Positions 25,728 to 33,401 of a stretch of DNA of 64,000 bases are shown piece by piece. Location: contig SVCU01000006.1 in the NCBI GenBank assembly GCA_015058215.1, positions 17,427-81,426 on the forward strand, read 5' to 3'. Origin of the DNA: Clostridiales bacterium (GTDB lineage: Bacteria > Bacillota > Clostridia > Peptostreptococcales > Anaerovoracaceae). The notes beneath the pieces are model-generated. The model ran no database searches. It was not told the DNA's origin and saw only the letters and a list, made by a program, of their open reading frames with translations. The position numbers were made by a program, and so were the translations under genes. Position 1 is the stretch's first letter. Each line of letters begins with the position of its first letter.

Positions 25728-26501
25728 TTATTCGTCGCCCAGACGCTTGATGGAGCGGGCGGAAACCGCTTCTCCTTCTGCTTCGGCAGCAGCTTCGGAC
25801 TTCTTGGTCTTCTTGGAAACATTCTTGACCGCTTCCGCGTAGATCAGCTTCCGGATGCGGAAAATATCCACGATGTAGTAGACCCAGAAACCGAGCAGCA
25901 GGAAGAAGGGGATGACCTTGAACAGCCAGAAGGGCAGTTCGGGCAGAACGGCATAGAGCAGATCCACGCCGCTGAGACCGGAAAGATCGGCGCTGAAACC
26001 GAAGATTTCCCAGCTGAAGCCGAACATGGCGAAGAGGGCAGCCAGATAAGCGAGCAGAACCAGAGTCAGGGAAAGGACCTGGGTGATGAACCGCTTGCGG
26101 CGGCCTTTCAGTGCTTCTGCCCGGGGGAAGAGGATGTCTTCTTCCTTGCCCAGGGGATTGCCGTCGCTGTCCACGTCGCAGGCGAAGTACTGGCGGCCGG
26201 AACGGGTGGTACCGGCAATGTGGGTCCAGCCGCGGACGGAACGCTTGCCGATATAGGACATATATTCTTCGGGAGTCTTGAACCAGCGGTAATCCAGCAC
26301 ATGGTGTACTCTGACGGGCTTGCCTTTCTTGAAGGAAATGGAATCCCAGTAGCTGTATTTATCCAGAATCAGACCCATTTCTGCCATCACGTCCAGAGTG
26401 GCTGCTTCTTCGGCAGGATCCAGGAAAATGGTGGCTTTGGTCAAAAGCTTTTTGTCGGCTTTGGCCTGACGGTGTTCAAATTCTTGCATTTTTTCGTTCA
26501 T
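25728..26501 (-). CDS. DUF2812-type membrane protein
   Basis: 257 residues. The first 125 residues are soluble with DPAEEAATLDVMAEMG and HHVLDYRWFKTPEEYMSYI, matching the pattern of DUF2812 domains; two hydrophobic helices follow (about 140-160 and 190-215), then a tail rich in A, E and K. DUF2812 genes often lie near PadR regulators, but none is here. Start at 26501 follows AAGGAGGTTTCCCTT rather than the ATG eight codons earlier. Function unknown. Confidence 0.75.
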   Translation of the reverse strand: MNEKMQEFEHRQAKADKKLLTKATIFLDPAEEAATLDVMAEMGLILDKYSYWDSISFKKGKPVRVHHVLDYRWFKTPEEYMSYIGKRSVRGWTHIAGTTRSGRQYFACDVDSDGNPLGKEEDILFPRAEALKGRRKRFITQVLSLTLVLLAYLAALFAMFGFSWEIFGFSADLSGLSGVDLLYAVLPELPFWLFKVIPFFLLLGFWVYYIVDIFRIRKLIYAEAVKNVSKKTKKSEAAAEAEGEAVSARSIKRLGDE

Positions 26502-26534
26502 AAGGGAAACCTCCTTGGTTTTCACTATTATAAT

Positions 26535-26563
26535 ATTATAGCGAAACCAAAGGGAATCTGCAA
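26535..26563 (-). promoter_or_regulatory. Promoter of the DUF2812 gene
   Basis: On the - strand: TTGCAG, 17 bases, TATAAT. Confidence 0.7.
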
Positions 26564-26623
26564 GGGCTCAGAACGATTTTGCAAAATTTGCCGTGCGGTT
26601 GAATTTTGGTATAAACTGGAAGA

Positions 26624-27103
26624 TCAATCCGCGTATTTTACTTTCAGCTCGATTTCCTGGGGAAGCTCGGTCAGATCGGTTTCCGCTACCTGCAGAGGAT
26701 AGGTGATGGCCTGGTTCACGGTGATGCCGGGGGCCGGGTCGGTGAAATCGGCCTGCACGATCAGGGTGCAGCCGGCATCGGTTTCTTTCAGCTCCATGGA
26801 GCGGATGGTGATCCCATAGCCGTTGGATGCTTTTTCGCCCCGGGTGGCCAGCACGTAGACCTTGCCGTCGATGAGACAGGCCAGGGCGCGCTCCAACTGA
26901 CGATATTCGGGGATCACCTGTGATACCATCTGCTGGGGGATCTCGCTTTCGCTGAGGATGCGGAAGGTTACAGCTTCGCCGTCCGTTCCGCCGAACAGGC
27001 TGAAACAGGCGGCACCCAGGGCCAGCACCGCCAGAATGACGATGATGATCCTGCTGACGGTCTTTTTATTCAGGGACTGCAGCCCTTTGTATTTTTTAGA
27101 CAT
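26624..27103 (-). CDS. PrcB_C-like secreted or membrane-anchored protein
   Basis: 159 residues. A transmembrane or uncleaved signal helix at residues 18-38 (IIIVILAVLALGAACFSLF) is followed by a domain of about 110 residues with VYVLATRGEKASNGYGITI, the pattern of the PrcB C-terminal domain (protease complex assembly in Treponema; widespread in Firmicutes with unknown roles). Start follows AAGGAGGGTTTTTTCT. A GC-rich hairpin lies in its leader. Probably extracytoplasmic. Confidence 0.7.
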   Translation of the reverse strand: MSKKYKGLQSLNKKTVSRIIIVILAVLALGAACFSLFGGTDGEAVTFRILSESEIPQQMVSQVIPEYRQLERALACLIDGKVYVLATRGEKASNGYGITIRSMELKETDAGCTLIVQADFTDPAPGITVNQAITYPLQVAETDLTELPQEIELKVKYAD

Positions 27104-27138
27104 AGAAAAAACCCTCCTTCGAACTGTGCAATGGATCC

Positions 27139-27157
27139 GCGCCGCCGCAGGCGGCGC
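27139..27157 (-). repeat. GC-rich hairpin in the leader of the PrcB-like gene
   Basis: GCGCCGCC-GCA-GGCGGCGC, perfect 8-bp stem with a 3-base loop, 36 bases before the start codon. Confidence 0.6.
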
Positions 27158-27201
27158 CGTTACTGCACTGTATGCAGGAAGGAGGGGGAATATGTGAAAG
27201 G

Positions 27202-27236
27202 AAGCGGCCGCCGGGTTTGAAATTCGGCGGCCGCTT
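27202..27236 (-). terminator. GC-rich hairpin behind the lysophospholipase-like gene
   Basis: AAGCGGCCGCCG/CGGCGGCCGCTT, perfect 12-bp stem, 11-base loop. Six bases after the stop codon on the - strand; the tail TTCCTTT is only moderately T-rich, so termination is likely but not certain. Confidence 0.6.
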
Positions 27237-27241
27237 TGTTT

Positions 27242-28192
27242 TTACAGGTATTGTTCCATCCAGTTCAGGATGTTTGCAAAGGTTTCTTTCTTGCAGGGCT
27301 CGTTGAGGATCTCATGACGCATATCGGGATACATCTGCAAAACCACGTTCTTGCGGCCCAGGGCCAGGAAGGCATCGTAGACCCAGCGGGGGCCCTTGCC
27401 GAAATCGCCCACGGGGTCCAGCTCGCCGGCGGTGATCAGCAGGGGAAGATCGCCGGGGACCTCGGAAGCCCACTGGGGACGGCTGATGAAGAGAATCATT
27501 TCCAGCATGGTCTGGAAGGCGCTGCAGCTGAGCATGAAGTTGCAGTACGGATCTGACCGGAAGGCCTTCAGAACTTCGGGGTCCTGAGACTGCCAGCCCA
27601 GCCGTTCGCTGGGGTCGGGGAAACGCTTGTTGTAGCTGCCGAAGGCTACGGCATACAGCAGCTTGCTCTTGTGCTTGGGGCCGTAGAAGCGCTGGATCAG
27701 TTTCACCAGAGGCAGAGCCATCCTGGCTTGATCGTTGGGGCCGACGGTGCCCATGATGATGGCGGCGGTGAGGTCGTCACCGTATCTGGTCAGGTAAATG
27801 CGGGTCAGCATGGAGCCCATGCTGTGGCCCAGAAGGAAGTAGGGAACGGAACCGTATTTTTCACGCATGAGGCAGCGCAGGGTGTGGATGTCTTCCACCA
27901 TGTGATCCTGTGCCTTGCCTTCGATCTGGCCGTAATAACCGAATTCGTTCACGGCAGCACCGGTACGGCCATGACCCAGGTGGTCTTCGCCGCAGACCGC
28001 ATAGCCCTGTTCGGTCAGAAACGTTGCAAATTCTTCGTAGCGGCCGAAGTGTTCCGCCATGCCGTGGACGATCTGCAGGACCGCTTTGGGCTGTTTGTCG
28101 GGCAAATACAGGGAATAATGGATGGTGTGGACACCATCGTGGCCGGCATAGGTGCCGTCGATCTTTTCCTTGAATTGATAAACAGTGCTCAT
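27242..28192 (-). CDS. Alpha/beta hydrolase, monoacylglycerol lipase/lysophospholipase type
   Basis: 316 residues. The nucleophile elbow is GHSMGSM near residue 120; the oxyanion-region HGMAEHFGRY near residue 43 and the acid-histidine pair LDPVGDFGKG / DMRHEILNE complete the Serine_aminopeptidase/PldB pattern. It likely cleaves the ester of a lysophospholipid or monoglyceride in the cytoplasm (no signal peptide). Start at 28192 follows AGAGGTATTGGA; longer upstream readings cover the promoter region. Confidence 0.88.
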   Translation of the reverse strand: MSTVYQFKEKIDGTYAGHDGVHTIHYSLYLPDKQPKAVLQIVHGMAEHFGRYEEFATFLTEQGYAVCGEDHLGHGRTGAAVNEFGYYGQIEGKAQDHMVEDIHTLRCLMREKYGSVPYFLLGHSMGSMLTRIYLTRYGDDLTAAIIMGTVGPNDQARMALPLVKLIQRFYGPKHKSKLLYAVAFGSYNKRFPDPSERLGWQSQDPEVLKAFRSDPYCNFMLSCSAFQTMLEMILFISRPQWASEVPGDLPLLITAGELDPVGDFGKGPRWVYDAFLALGRKNVVLQMYPDMRHEILNEPCKKETFANILNWMEQYL

Positions 28193-28255
28193 TCCAATAC
28201 CTCTTTCACCGGGCGCATTCCGCGCAGCACAAAAACAGGACGTTTTTCTGCTTTT

Positions 28256-28284
28256 ATTATAGCACTTCGGGCAGGGGTGTGCAA
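28256..28284 (-). promoter_or_regulatory. Promoter of the hydrolase gene
   Basis: On the - strand: TTGCAC, 17 bases, TATAAT. Confidence 0.7.
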
Positions 28285-28317
28285 TGGCGGGGGACAGCAC
28301 AAATTCTTACTTTTCTA

Positions 28318-28346
28318 TTGTTTTTTTTCCATGGTTAAGGTATGCT
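28318..28346 (+). promoter_or_regulatory. Promoter of the transaldolase-like gene
   Basis: TTGTTT, 17 bases, TATGCT. Confidence 0.5.
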
Positions 28347-28425
28347 TAAGGGTAAGTAAAATGCGATGCTCCTGCAGATTTTGAGCATGCAGGGAAACGT
28401 AGTTTCATCATAGGAGGTTTTTACC

Positions 28426-29073
28426 ATGAAACTGTTTATCGACACCGCCAATCTGGCAGAGATCCGCGAAGCAGCATCCTGGGGCGTTCTGGCAGGCGTT
28501 ACCACCAACCCCAGCCTGATCGCAAAGGAAGGCCGCGATTTCAAAGAAGTTGTAACTGAAATCACCGGTGTAGTGGATGGCCCCATCAGTGCCGAAGTTC
28601 TCAGCGACGATGCGGAAGGCATGCTGGCCGAAGCAGAAGATCTGATCAAGATCCATCCCAACATCACCATCAAGCTGCCCATGACCAAGGAAGGTCTGAA
28701 GGCTTGCTCCGCTCTTTCCGCAAAAGGTGTCAAAACCAACGTGACCCTGATCTTCTCTGCAGCCCAGGCTCTGCTGGCAGCAAGAGCAGGCGCAACCTTC
28801 GTCAGCCCCTTCGTGGGCAGAGTGGACGATGTGGGCAGCGACGGCGTTGGCCTGATCCAGGAAATCGTTGATATCTTCTCCAACTACGATATCAAGACCG
28901 AGATCATCGCCGCCAGCATCCGCACCGTAAACCATGCCATCGACTGTGCGCTGGCCGGTGCTGACATCGCCACCATCCCCTTCAATGTACTGTCCAATAT
29001 GTTCAACCATCCCCTGACCGATGCAGGCATTGCAAAGTTCAAGGCTGACTGGGCAAAGGCAGCAAGCAAATAA
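28426..29073 (+). CDS. fsa: Transaldolase / fructose-6-phosphate aldolase, TalC family
   Basis: 215 residues, the short transaldolase family. [13 protein letters not shown] at the N-terminus, [13 protein letters not shown] near residue 25 and the Schiff-base lysine in ITIKLPM near residue 84. In Firmicutes these small enzymes usually act as true transaldolases of the pentose phosphate pathway, while E. coli Fsa cleaves fructose 6-phosphate; the sequence alone does not settle which. Start follows AGGAGGTTTTTACC. Confidence 0.92.
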   Translation: MKLFIDTANLAEIREAASWGVLAGVTTNPSLIAKEGRDFKEVVTEITGVVDGPISAEVLSDDAEGMLAEAEDLIKIHPNITIKLPMTKEGLKACSALSAKGVKTNVTLIFSAAQALLAARAGATFVSPFVGRVDDVGSDGVGLIQEIVDIFSNYDIKTEIIAASIRTVNHAIDCALAGADIATIPFNVLSNMFNHPLTDAGIAKFKADWAKAASK

Positions 29074-29075
29074 CC

Positions 29076-29213
29076 ATGGAAACCATGGAGATCATCCGAC
29101 TGGTCTTCACTGTACTGCTCTGCGTACCCCTTCTGATCGTAGGAGGGGTATGCTTCAGCAGACTCTGTGATGACGTACTCGGAACCGGTAAAAAGAAGCG
29201 GAGGAAAGAATAG
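29076..29213 (+). CDS. Small single-helix membrane protein (45 residues)
   Basis: Starts two bases after the fsa stop and ends two bases before the tmk start. One hydrophobic helix (LVFTVLLCVPLLIVGGV, residues 9-25) is followed by a short acidic turn and a basic tail KKKRRKE. No strong ribosome site of its own, so it may be translated by coupling with fsa. A second ATG lies at 29085. I do not recognise the family; the neat fit between two genes and the membrane-plus-basic-tail layout argue that it is real. Confidence 0.55.
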   Translation: METMEIIRLVFTVLLCVPLLIVGGVCFSRLCDDVLGTGKKKRRKE

Positions 29214-29215
29214 CT

Positions 29216-29842
29216 ATGAAACGGGGTCTTTTCATCACTTTCGAGGGTCCGGACGGATCCGGAAAGTCCACCCAGATCCAGAAACTGAATACCTTCCTGC
29301 AGGAACAGGGCCACGACACCCTGCTGACCCGGGAACCGGGCGGCACCGCCATCAGCGAAAAGATCCGCGGCCTCATTCTGGATCCCGCTCATAAGGAAAT
29401 GGACCCCATGGCGGAAGCTTTGCTTTACGCATCTTCCCGTGCCCAGCTTGTGTCTCAGGTGATCAAACCGGCGCTGGAAGCCGGCAAGACCGTCATCTGC
29501 GACCGTTACGTGGACTCCAGTGTAGCCTATCAGGGCTATGGAAGAGGGCTGGGAGAATCGGTGGAGATCATCAACCGCTATGCGGTGCAGGGCATCATGC
29601 CCGACCTTACCGTACTGCTGCTTCTGGACCCTGCCTCCGGCAGAAAACGGGTACAGCAGGCCGGTGAAATGGACCGACTGGAACAGGAAGCCCTGGAATT
29701 CCATCAGCGGGTCTACGACGGCTATGTACGCCTGGCGGAAACCTATCCGGAACGGATCCTTTCCTTCAGTGCCAAAGGCGAGATCGAAGCCATCGCAGAA
29801 GCCATCCGCAGCAGAACTGCGGAAGCTTTGGAGAAGCTGTAA
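29216..29842 (+). CDS. tmk: Thymidylate kinase
   Basis: 208 residues. P-loop FEGPDGSGKST near residue 7, DRYVDSSVAYQG near residue 95 (DRY/F motif) and the LID arginines further on. It phosphorylates dTMP to dTDP for DNA synthesis. Start follows GGAGGAAAGAATAGCT; its stop codon overlaps the holB start by one base. The tmk-holB-ricT-trmN6 order is common in Firmicutes. Confidence 0.96.
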   Translation: MKRGLFITFEGPDGSGKSTQIQKLNTFLQEQGHDTLLTREPGGTAISEKIRGLILDPAHKEMDPMAEALLYASSRAQLVSQVIKPALEAGKTVICDRYVDSSVAYQGYGRGLGESVEIINRYAVQGIMPDLTVLLLLDPASGRKRVQQAGEMDRLEQEALEFHQRVYDGYVRLAETYPERILSFSAKGEIEAIAEAIRSRTAEALEKL

Positions 29843-30717
29843 TGGATAGAGAAGGTCTGAAAAAACGGCTGCTGCAGGGGCTGGAAAGCGGCCGGCTGGC
29901 CCATGCTTATATCTTTGAAGGCCCGAAAGAAACAGAGACCCTGCCCATGGCCCTGGAGTTTGCTCAGGCTCTCCTCTGCACCGGAGAAGGGCGAAAACCC
30001 TGCGGCATGTGTCCTTCCTGCCGGAATCTGGCGGGGGGCATCCATGAGGATCTGGTGCTGCTGCAGGCGGAAGCCTCCGGCAAATCCGGGAACCTGTCTC
30101 TGAAAGACGAAAAGGTGCAGAAGATGCAGGAGCGCCTCAAGAAAAAACCCCTGGCCGCAAGCCGGGTGGTGGCCATTCTGGGGGACGCGGACCTGCTGAC
30201 GGAGCGGGCCCAGAACCGCTTGCTGAAAACTCTGGAAGAACCTCCCGGGAGAGACGTTCTGATCCTCCTTTCGGAGAATACGGAACATCTGCTTCCCACG
30301 ATTTTGTCCCGCTGTGTGGTATTCCGGTGGGGCGAAGAAAAAGCCGCGGCCGGGGAAACGGCACCGGCGAAAGCCGTCCTGGGAAAGCTCTGCGACGGCA
30401 AACCCTATTACGCATTTTTAAGCGAACTGAAAGACATCACTTCCGATAAGCAGAAGGCCGAGGATTTTCTCGACGTGCTGGAAGACCTTCTGCGGGATCT
30501 GGCCATCCGGGCAGCCGGAGCGGCCCTGCCTTCCCTGACAGGCGAAGAAGATTTCTTACGGACATACGCACCCGTGGCGCAGGAAGACGACCTGCACTGC
30601 TGGGTCAGAATCATAGAAGATACCCGGAACGACCTCTCCCGGAACGTGAATGCCGGCTATGCTCTCAAGAGCATGGTACTGCGCATGATGGCACGGAGCA
30701 GGGACGGTTCCCGGTAA
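29842..30717 (+). CDS. holB: DNA polymerase III delta-prime subunit
   Basis: 291 residues. AHAYIFEGPKETET corresponds to the degenerate P-loop; the zinc cysteines CGMCPSC lie near residues 53-60 with one more upstream; AQNRLLKTLEEPP and LPTILSRCVVFRW are clamp-loader hallmarks. It is a non-ATPase member of the clamp loader that opens the beta clamp. Somewhat shorter than typical. Translationally coupled to tmk. Confidence 0.92.
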   Translation: MDREGLKKRLLQGLESGRLAHAYIFEGPKETETLPMALEFAQALLCTGEGRKPCGMCPSCRNLAGGIHEDLVLLQAEASGKSGNLSLKDEKVQKMQERLKKKPLAASRVVAILGDADLLTERAQNRLLKTLEEPPGRDVLILLSENTEHLLPTILSRCVVFRWGEEKAAAGETAPAKAVLGKLCDGKPYYAFLSELKDITSDKQKAEDFLDVLEDLLRDLAIRAAGAALPSLTGEEDFLRTYAPVAQEDDLHCWVRIIEDTRNDLSRNVNAGYALKSMVLRMMARSRDGSR

Positions 30718-30735
30718 GGAAGGAACAACAAACTT

Positions 30736-31644
30736 ATGGTAAACGTGGTAGAAGTCCGGTTCAAAAAGGCCGGTAAACTCTATTATTTCGATCCCGGCGA
30801 TCTGGAACTGAAGCATGGCGACAACGTCATCGTGGAAACCGCCAGAGGCCTGGAATTCGGCACCGTATCCGAGGGCATCAAGGAAGTGCCCGAAAAGGAT
30901 ATCGTGTCTCCCCTGAAGAAGGTGCTGCGCATCGCCACCGAAAAAGACGTGCGCCAGAACGAAGAAAACCTGAAGAAAAAGGACCGTGCCATGGCCCTTT
31001 GCCAGGAAAAGATCGATAAGCACAAGCTGGAAATGAAGCTGATCGATGTGGAACACACCTTCGACAACAACAAGATCATTTTCTACTTCACCGCCGACGG
31101 CCGGGTGGATTTCCGCGACCTGGTAAAGGATCTGGCAGGGGTGTTCAAGACCCGCATCGAACTGCGCCAGATCGGTGTCCGCGACGAAGCCAAGATGCTG
31201 GGCGGTATCGGTACCTGCGGCAAGGCGCTCTGCTGCCATGCCTGGCTGCCCGATTTCGAGCCCGTATCCATCAAGATGGCCAAGGTGCAGAATCTGTCTC
31301 TGAACCCCACCAAGATCTCCGGGATCTGCGGCAGACTGATGTGCTGCCTGAAGTTTGAAAACGAAGTGTACACCGAACTGCGGAAGGGCATGCCCGACCC
31401 CGGCGAACACGTAAAGACCATCGACGGTCTGGGCGTTGTGGTGGAAAGCAACATTCTGGAGAATAAGATCAAGGTACGCCTGGTGGTGGAAGAAAAGAGC
31501 GAGAACGGTCCGGAAAAGCTGTCCAACGACTACTACATTTACGGTAAGCAGCAGATCCAGCGGCTGGGCAAGAAGAAGGGCGGAAACAAGCCCGCTGCCG
31601 AACCGGAACTCACTGCCGAGATGAAGGAATTGCTGAGCGAATGA
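30736..31644 (+). CDS. ricT: PSP1-domain protein RicT (YaaT)
   Basis: 302 residues. GIGTCGKALCCHAWL near residue 156 and GICGRLMCCLKFE near residue 197 carry the conserved cysteines that hold a 4Fe-4S cluster in the B. subtilis RicAFT complex, which acts with RNase Y in mRNA maturation and affects sporulation and biofilm formation. Basic, low-complexity C-terminus. Overlaps the next gene by four bases. Confidence 0.93.
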   Translation: MVNVVEVRFKKAGKLYYFDPGDLELKHGDNVIVETARGLEFGTVSEGIKEVPEKDIVSPLKKVLRIATEKDVRQNEENLKKKDRAMALCQEKIDKHKLEMKLIDVEHTFDNNKIIFYFTADGRVDFRDLVKDLAGVFKTRIELRQIGVRDEAKMLGGIGTCGKALCCHAWLPDFEPVSIKMAKVQNLSLNPTKISGICGRLMCCLKFENEVYTELRKGMPDPGEHVKTIDGLGVVVESNILENKIKVRLVVEEKSENGPEKLSNDYYIYGKQQIQRLGKKKGGNKPAAEPELTAEMKELLSE

Positions 31645-32459
31645 ACCCTATGAGCGAAGTGCGGAAAGAAGCCCTGCCTGCCGAACGGGTAGATGAGATC
31701 GGCTTCGGCGGCCTGGTGCTGTTTCAGGACCCTGCGGAGTTCTGCTACGGCATCGACGCCGTGCTTCTGGCGGATTTTGCCGCCAAAGATAAGGGGGATC
31801 GGATCCTGGACCTGGGAACGGGTACGGGCATCATTCCCCTGATTTTAGCGCGAAAAACGGCTGCAAAAGAGATCCGGGCGGTGGAACTGCAGAAGAACTC
31901 TGCGGACCGGGCCTGCCGTTCCGTGGCGGCCAACGGCCTTTCGGACCGGATCACCGTGTACAACTGCGATGTGCTGGACCTCCTGAAAAAGCCGGAGGAC
32001 AGCGCGCCTGCGTCTGAAATGGCGCAGGAGGAAGGCGCGCCCCCTGCAGAGCTGATCCGCCTGCGGGGCTCCTTCGATGCGGTCACCTCCAACCCGCCCT
32101 ATGTGGAAAGGGGAGCGGGGCTTACCTGCGATAACGAGGCGATGCAGATCGCCCGCCAGGAAAGCACCGCGGTGATGGAAGATTTCTTCCGGGCGGCTTC
32201 TGCCATGCTGCGGCGAAAGGGGAACCTCTATTTGATCCAGCGACCCTCCCGGCTGACGGACCTTCTGGCCCAGGCGCGGAAGCATCAGCTGGAAGCCAAG
32301 GAGATCCGCTTCGTGCGGCCCAAGGCAGGGAAGGAACCCAATCTGGTGCTGATCCGCTACACCAAGAACGGCGGCAAAGAACTTCGCTTCCTGCCGGACC
32401 TTGTAGTTTACGGGGAAGACGGCGGCTACACGGACGAAGTGAAAGAAATGTATCGATAA
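31641..32459 (+). CDS. trmN6: tRNA1(Val) adenine-37 N6-methyltransferase (TrmN6/YfiC type)
   Basis: 272 residues. SAM-binding ILDLGTGTGIIPLIL near residue 54 and the N6-adenine catalytic motif TSNPPYV near residue 152. It methylates A37 of a valine tRNA in studied relatives. Between residues about 115 and 137 is an insertion rich in A, E and P (from PEDSAPAS to PPAEL) not expected in the family; at DNA level it is bounded by a GCGCGCC/GGCGCGC inverted repeat. Last gene of its operon. Confidence 0.88.
   Translation: MNPMSEVRKEALPAERVDEIGFGGLVLFQDPAEFCYGIDAVLLADFAAKDKGDRILDLGTGTGIIPLILARKTAAKEIRAVELQKNSADRACRSVAANGLSDRITVYNCDVLDLLKKPEDSAPASEMAQEEGAPPAELIRLRGSFDAVTSNPPYVERGAGLTCDNEAMQIARQESTAVMEDFFRAASAMLRRKGNLYLIQRPSRLTDLLAQARKHQLEAKEIRFVRPKAGKEPNLVLIRYTKNGGKELRFLPDLVVYGEDGGYTDEVKEMYR
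32002..32040 (+). repeat. GC-rich inverted repeat inside trmN6
   Basis: GCGCGCC at 32002-32008 and GGCGCGC at 32034-32040, with an inner TGCG/CGCA pair and a bulge. It coincides with the extra A/E/P-rich peptide of the protein. Confidence 0.5.
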
Positions 32460-32462
32460 CAG

Positions 32463-32489
32463 AAAGAGCTGCAATTGCAGCTCTTTTTT
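32463..32489 (+). terminator. Intrinsic terminator of the tmk-trmN6 operon
   Basis: AAAGAGCTGCAA/TTGCAGCTCTTT hairpin followed by T. Confidence 0.85.
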
Positions 32490-32529
32490 GATGCTCAATA
32501 AAAATATATCGAAAAACAATAAAAATATG

Positions 32530-32558
32530 TTGACAAACGGTGTGTTCTGGGATAGGAT
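32530..32558 (+). promoter_or_regulatory. Promoter of the DUF2975-HTH operon
   Basis: Consensus TTGACA, 17 bases, TAGGAT. Confidence 0.6.
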
Positions 32559-32576
32559 GAAATTGCGAAAGGGGAA

Positions 32577-32606
32577 GGCCGGAGCCAGGGGAAATACGCT
32601 CCGGCC
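32577..32606 (+). repeat. GC-rich leader hairpin
   Basis: GGCCGGAGC/GCTCCGGCC, perfect 9-bp stem, 12-base loop containing AGGGGAAA, between the promoter and the DUF2975 start. No T run. Confidence 0.6.
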
Positions 32607-32634
32607 CCAATGCAACCATAAGAGAGGAAATCAT

Positions 32635-33081
32635 ATGTGGAACTCTGATAAATCGACACTTCTGTCCCTGATCTGCACCCGCATCGTCATGGCGGGCGGG
32701 CTGGTACTCATGATTACCGGCCCGCGCTTCCTGAAGTACTATCTGGAGATCACCGAGCGGCCTGCGGAACTGCTCACGTCGCTGCTGATCATCTGCTACG
32801 CCTGCGCGGTGTTCGTGATGGGAGCGCTGGCGGTTCTGGACCGGCTGCTGTCCAACATCCGCAAGGGCAATGTGCTGGTGAGCCAGAACGTGACCTGCCT
32901 GCGAATCATCTCCTGGTGCTGCTTCGGCGTAGCTCTGGTGCTGGTGGCAGGGGGCTATCAGTATCTTTCTTTCCTGGTGATCGGTCTTCTGGCCGGCTTC
33001 GCCGGCCTTGTGCTTCGGGCCATGAAAAACGTGTTCCAGCACGCGGTGGAAGTGAAGCAGGAAAACGATTTCACCATTTAG
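32635..33081 (+). CDS. DUF2975 membrane protein
   Basis: 148 residues with four hydrophobic helices (about 12-32, 45-65, 88-106 and 110-128). Pattern and neighbour match the DUF2975/YoaS-like proteins, which are nearly always followed by a small YozG-like HTH protein, as here. Role unknown; the pair may be a membrane-linked regulatory switch. Start at 32635 follows AGAGAGGAAATCAT. The HTH gene begins 12 bases after the stop. Confidence 0.8.
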   Translation: MWNSDKSTLLSLICTRIVMAGGLVLMITGPRFLKYYLEITERPAELLTSLLIICYACAVFVMGALAVLDRLLSNIRKGNVLVSQNVTCLRIISWCCFGVALVLVAGGYQYLSFLVIGLLAGFAGLVLRAMKNVFQHAVEVKQENDFTI

Positions 33082-33093
33082 AAAGGAGGAGCC

Positions 33094-33303
33094 ATGGGCA
33101 TTCAGGTCAATCTGGACGTGATGATGGCAAAGAGAAAAATGCCGGCAGGGGAGCTGGCAGACCGGATCGGCATTACGCCGGCCAATCTTTCCATCCTGAA
33201 AAACAATAAGGCCAAGGCCATCCGCTTCTCCACCCTGGAGGAGATCTGCAAGGTCTTACAGTGTCAGCCGGGAGAGATCCTGGAATACATTCCGGAGGAA
33301 TAG
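33094..33303 (+). CDS. Small Cro/C1-type HTH regulator (YozG-like)
   Basis: 69 residues, almost entirely one helix-turn-helix: MAGELADRIGIT-type first helices (AGELADRIGITPANLSILKN) and STLEEICKVLQCQPGEIL, typical of the one-domain regulators that pair with DUF2975 genes. Start follows AGAAAGGAGGAGCC. Likely binds DNA as a dimer; target unknown. Confidence 0.88.
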   Translation: MGIQVNLDVMMAKRKMPAGELADRIGITPANLSILKNNKAKAIRFSTLEEICKVLQCQPGEILEYIPEE

Positions 33304-33305
33304 AA

Positions 33306-33332
33306 GGCGCCCCAAAAGGGAATCGGGGCGCC
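33306..33332 (+). repeat. GC-rich intergenic hairpin
   Basis: GGCGCCCC/GGGGCGCC, perfect 8-bp stem, 11-base loop AAAAGGGAATC. Three bases after the HTH stop; followed by CTCAAAG, not a T run. Confidence 0.6.
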
Positions 33333-33401
33333 CTCAAAGAAAGCGCACGTCAGAATTTACGGCGCGCAGTCAGCCGCAAAAGGGCAGAAAGGGAAACTGA
33401 G

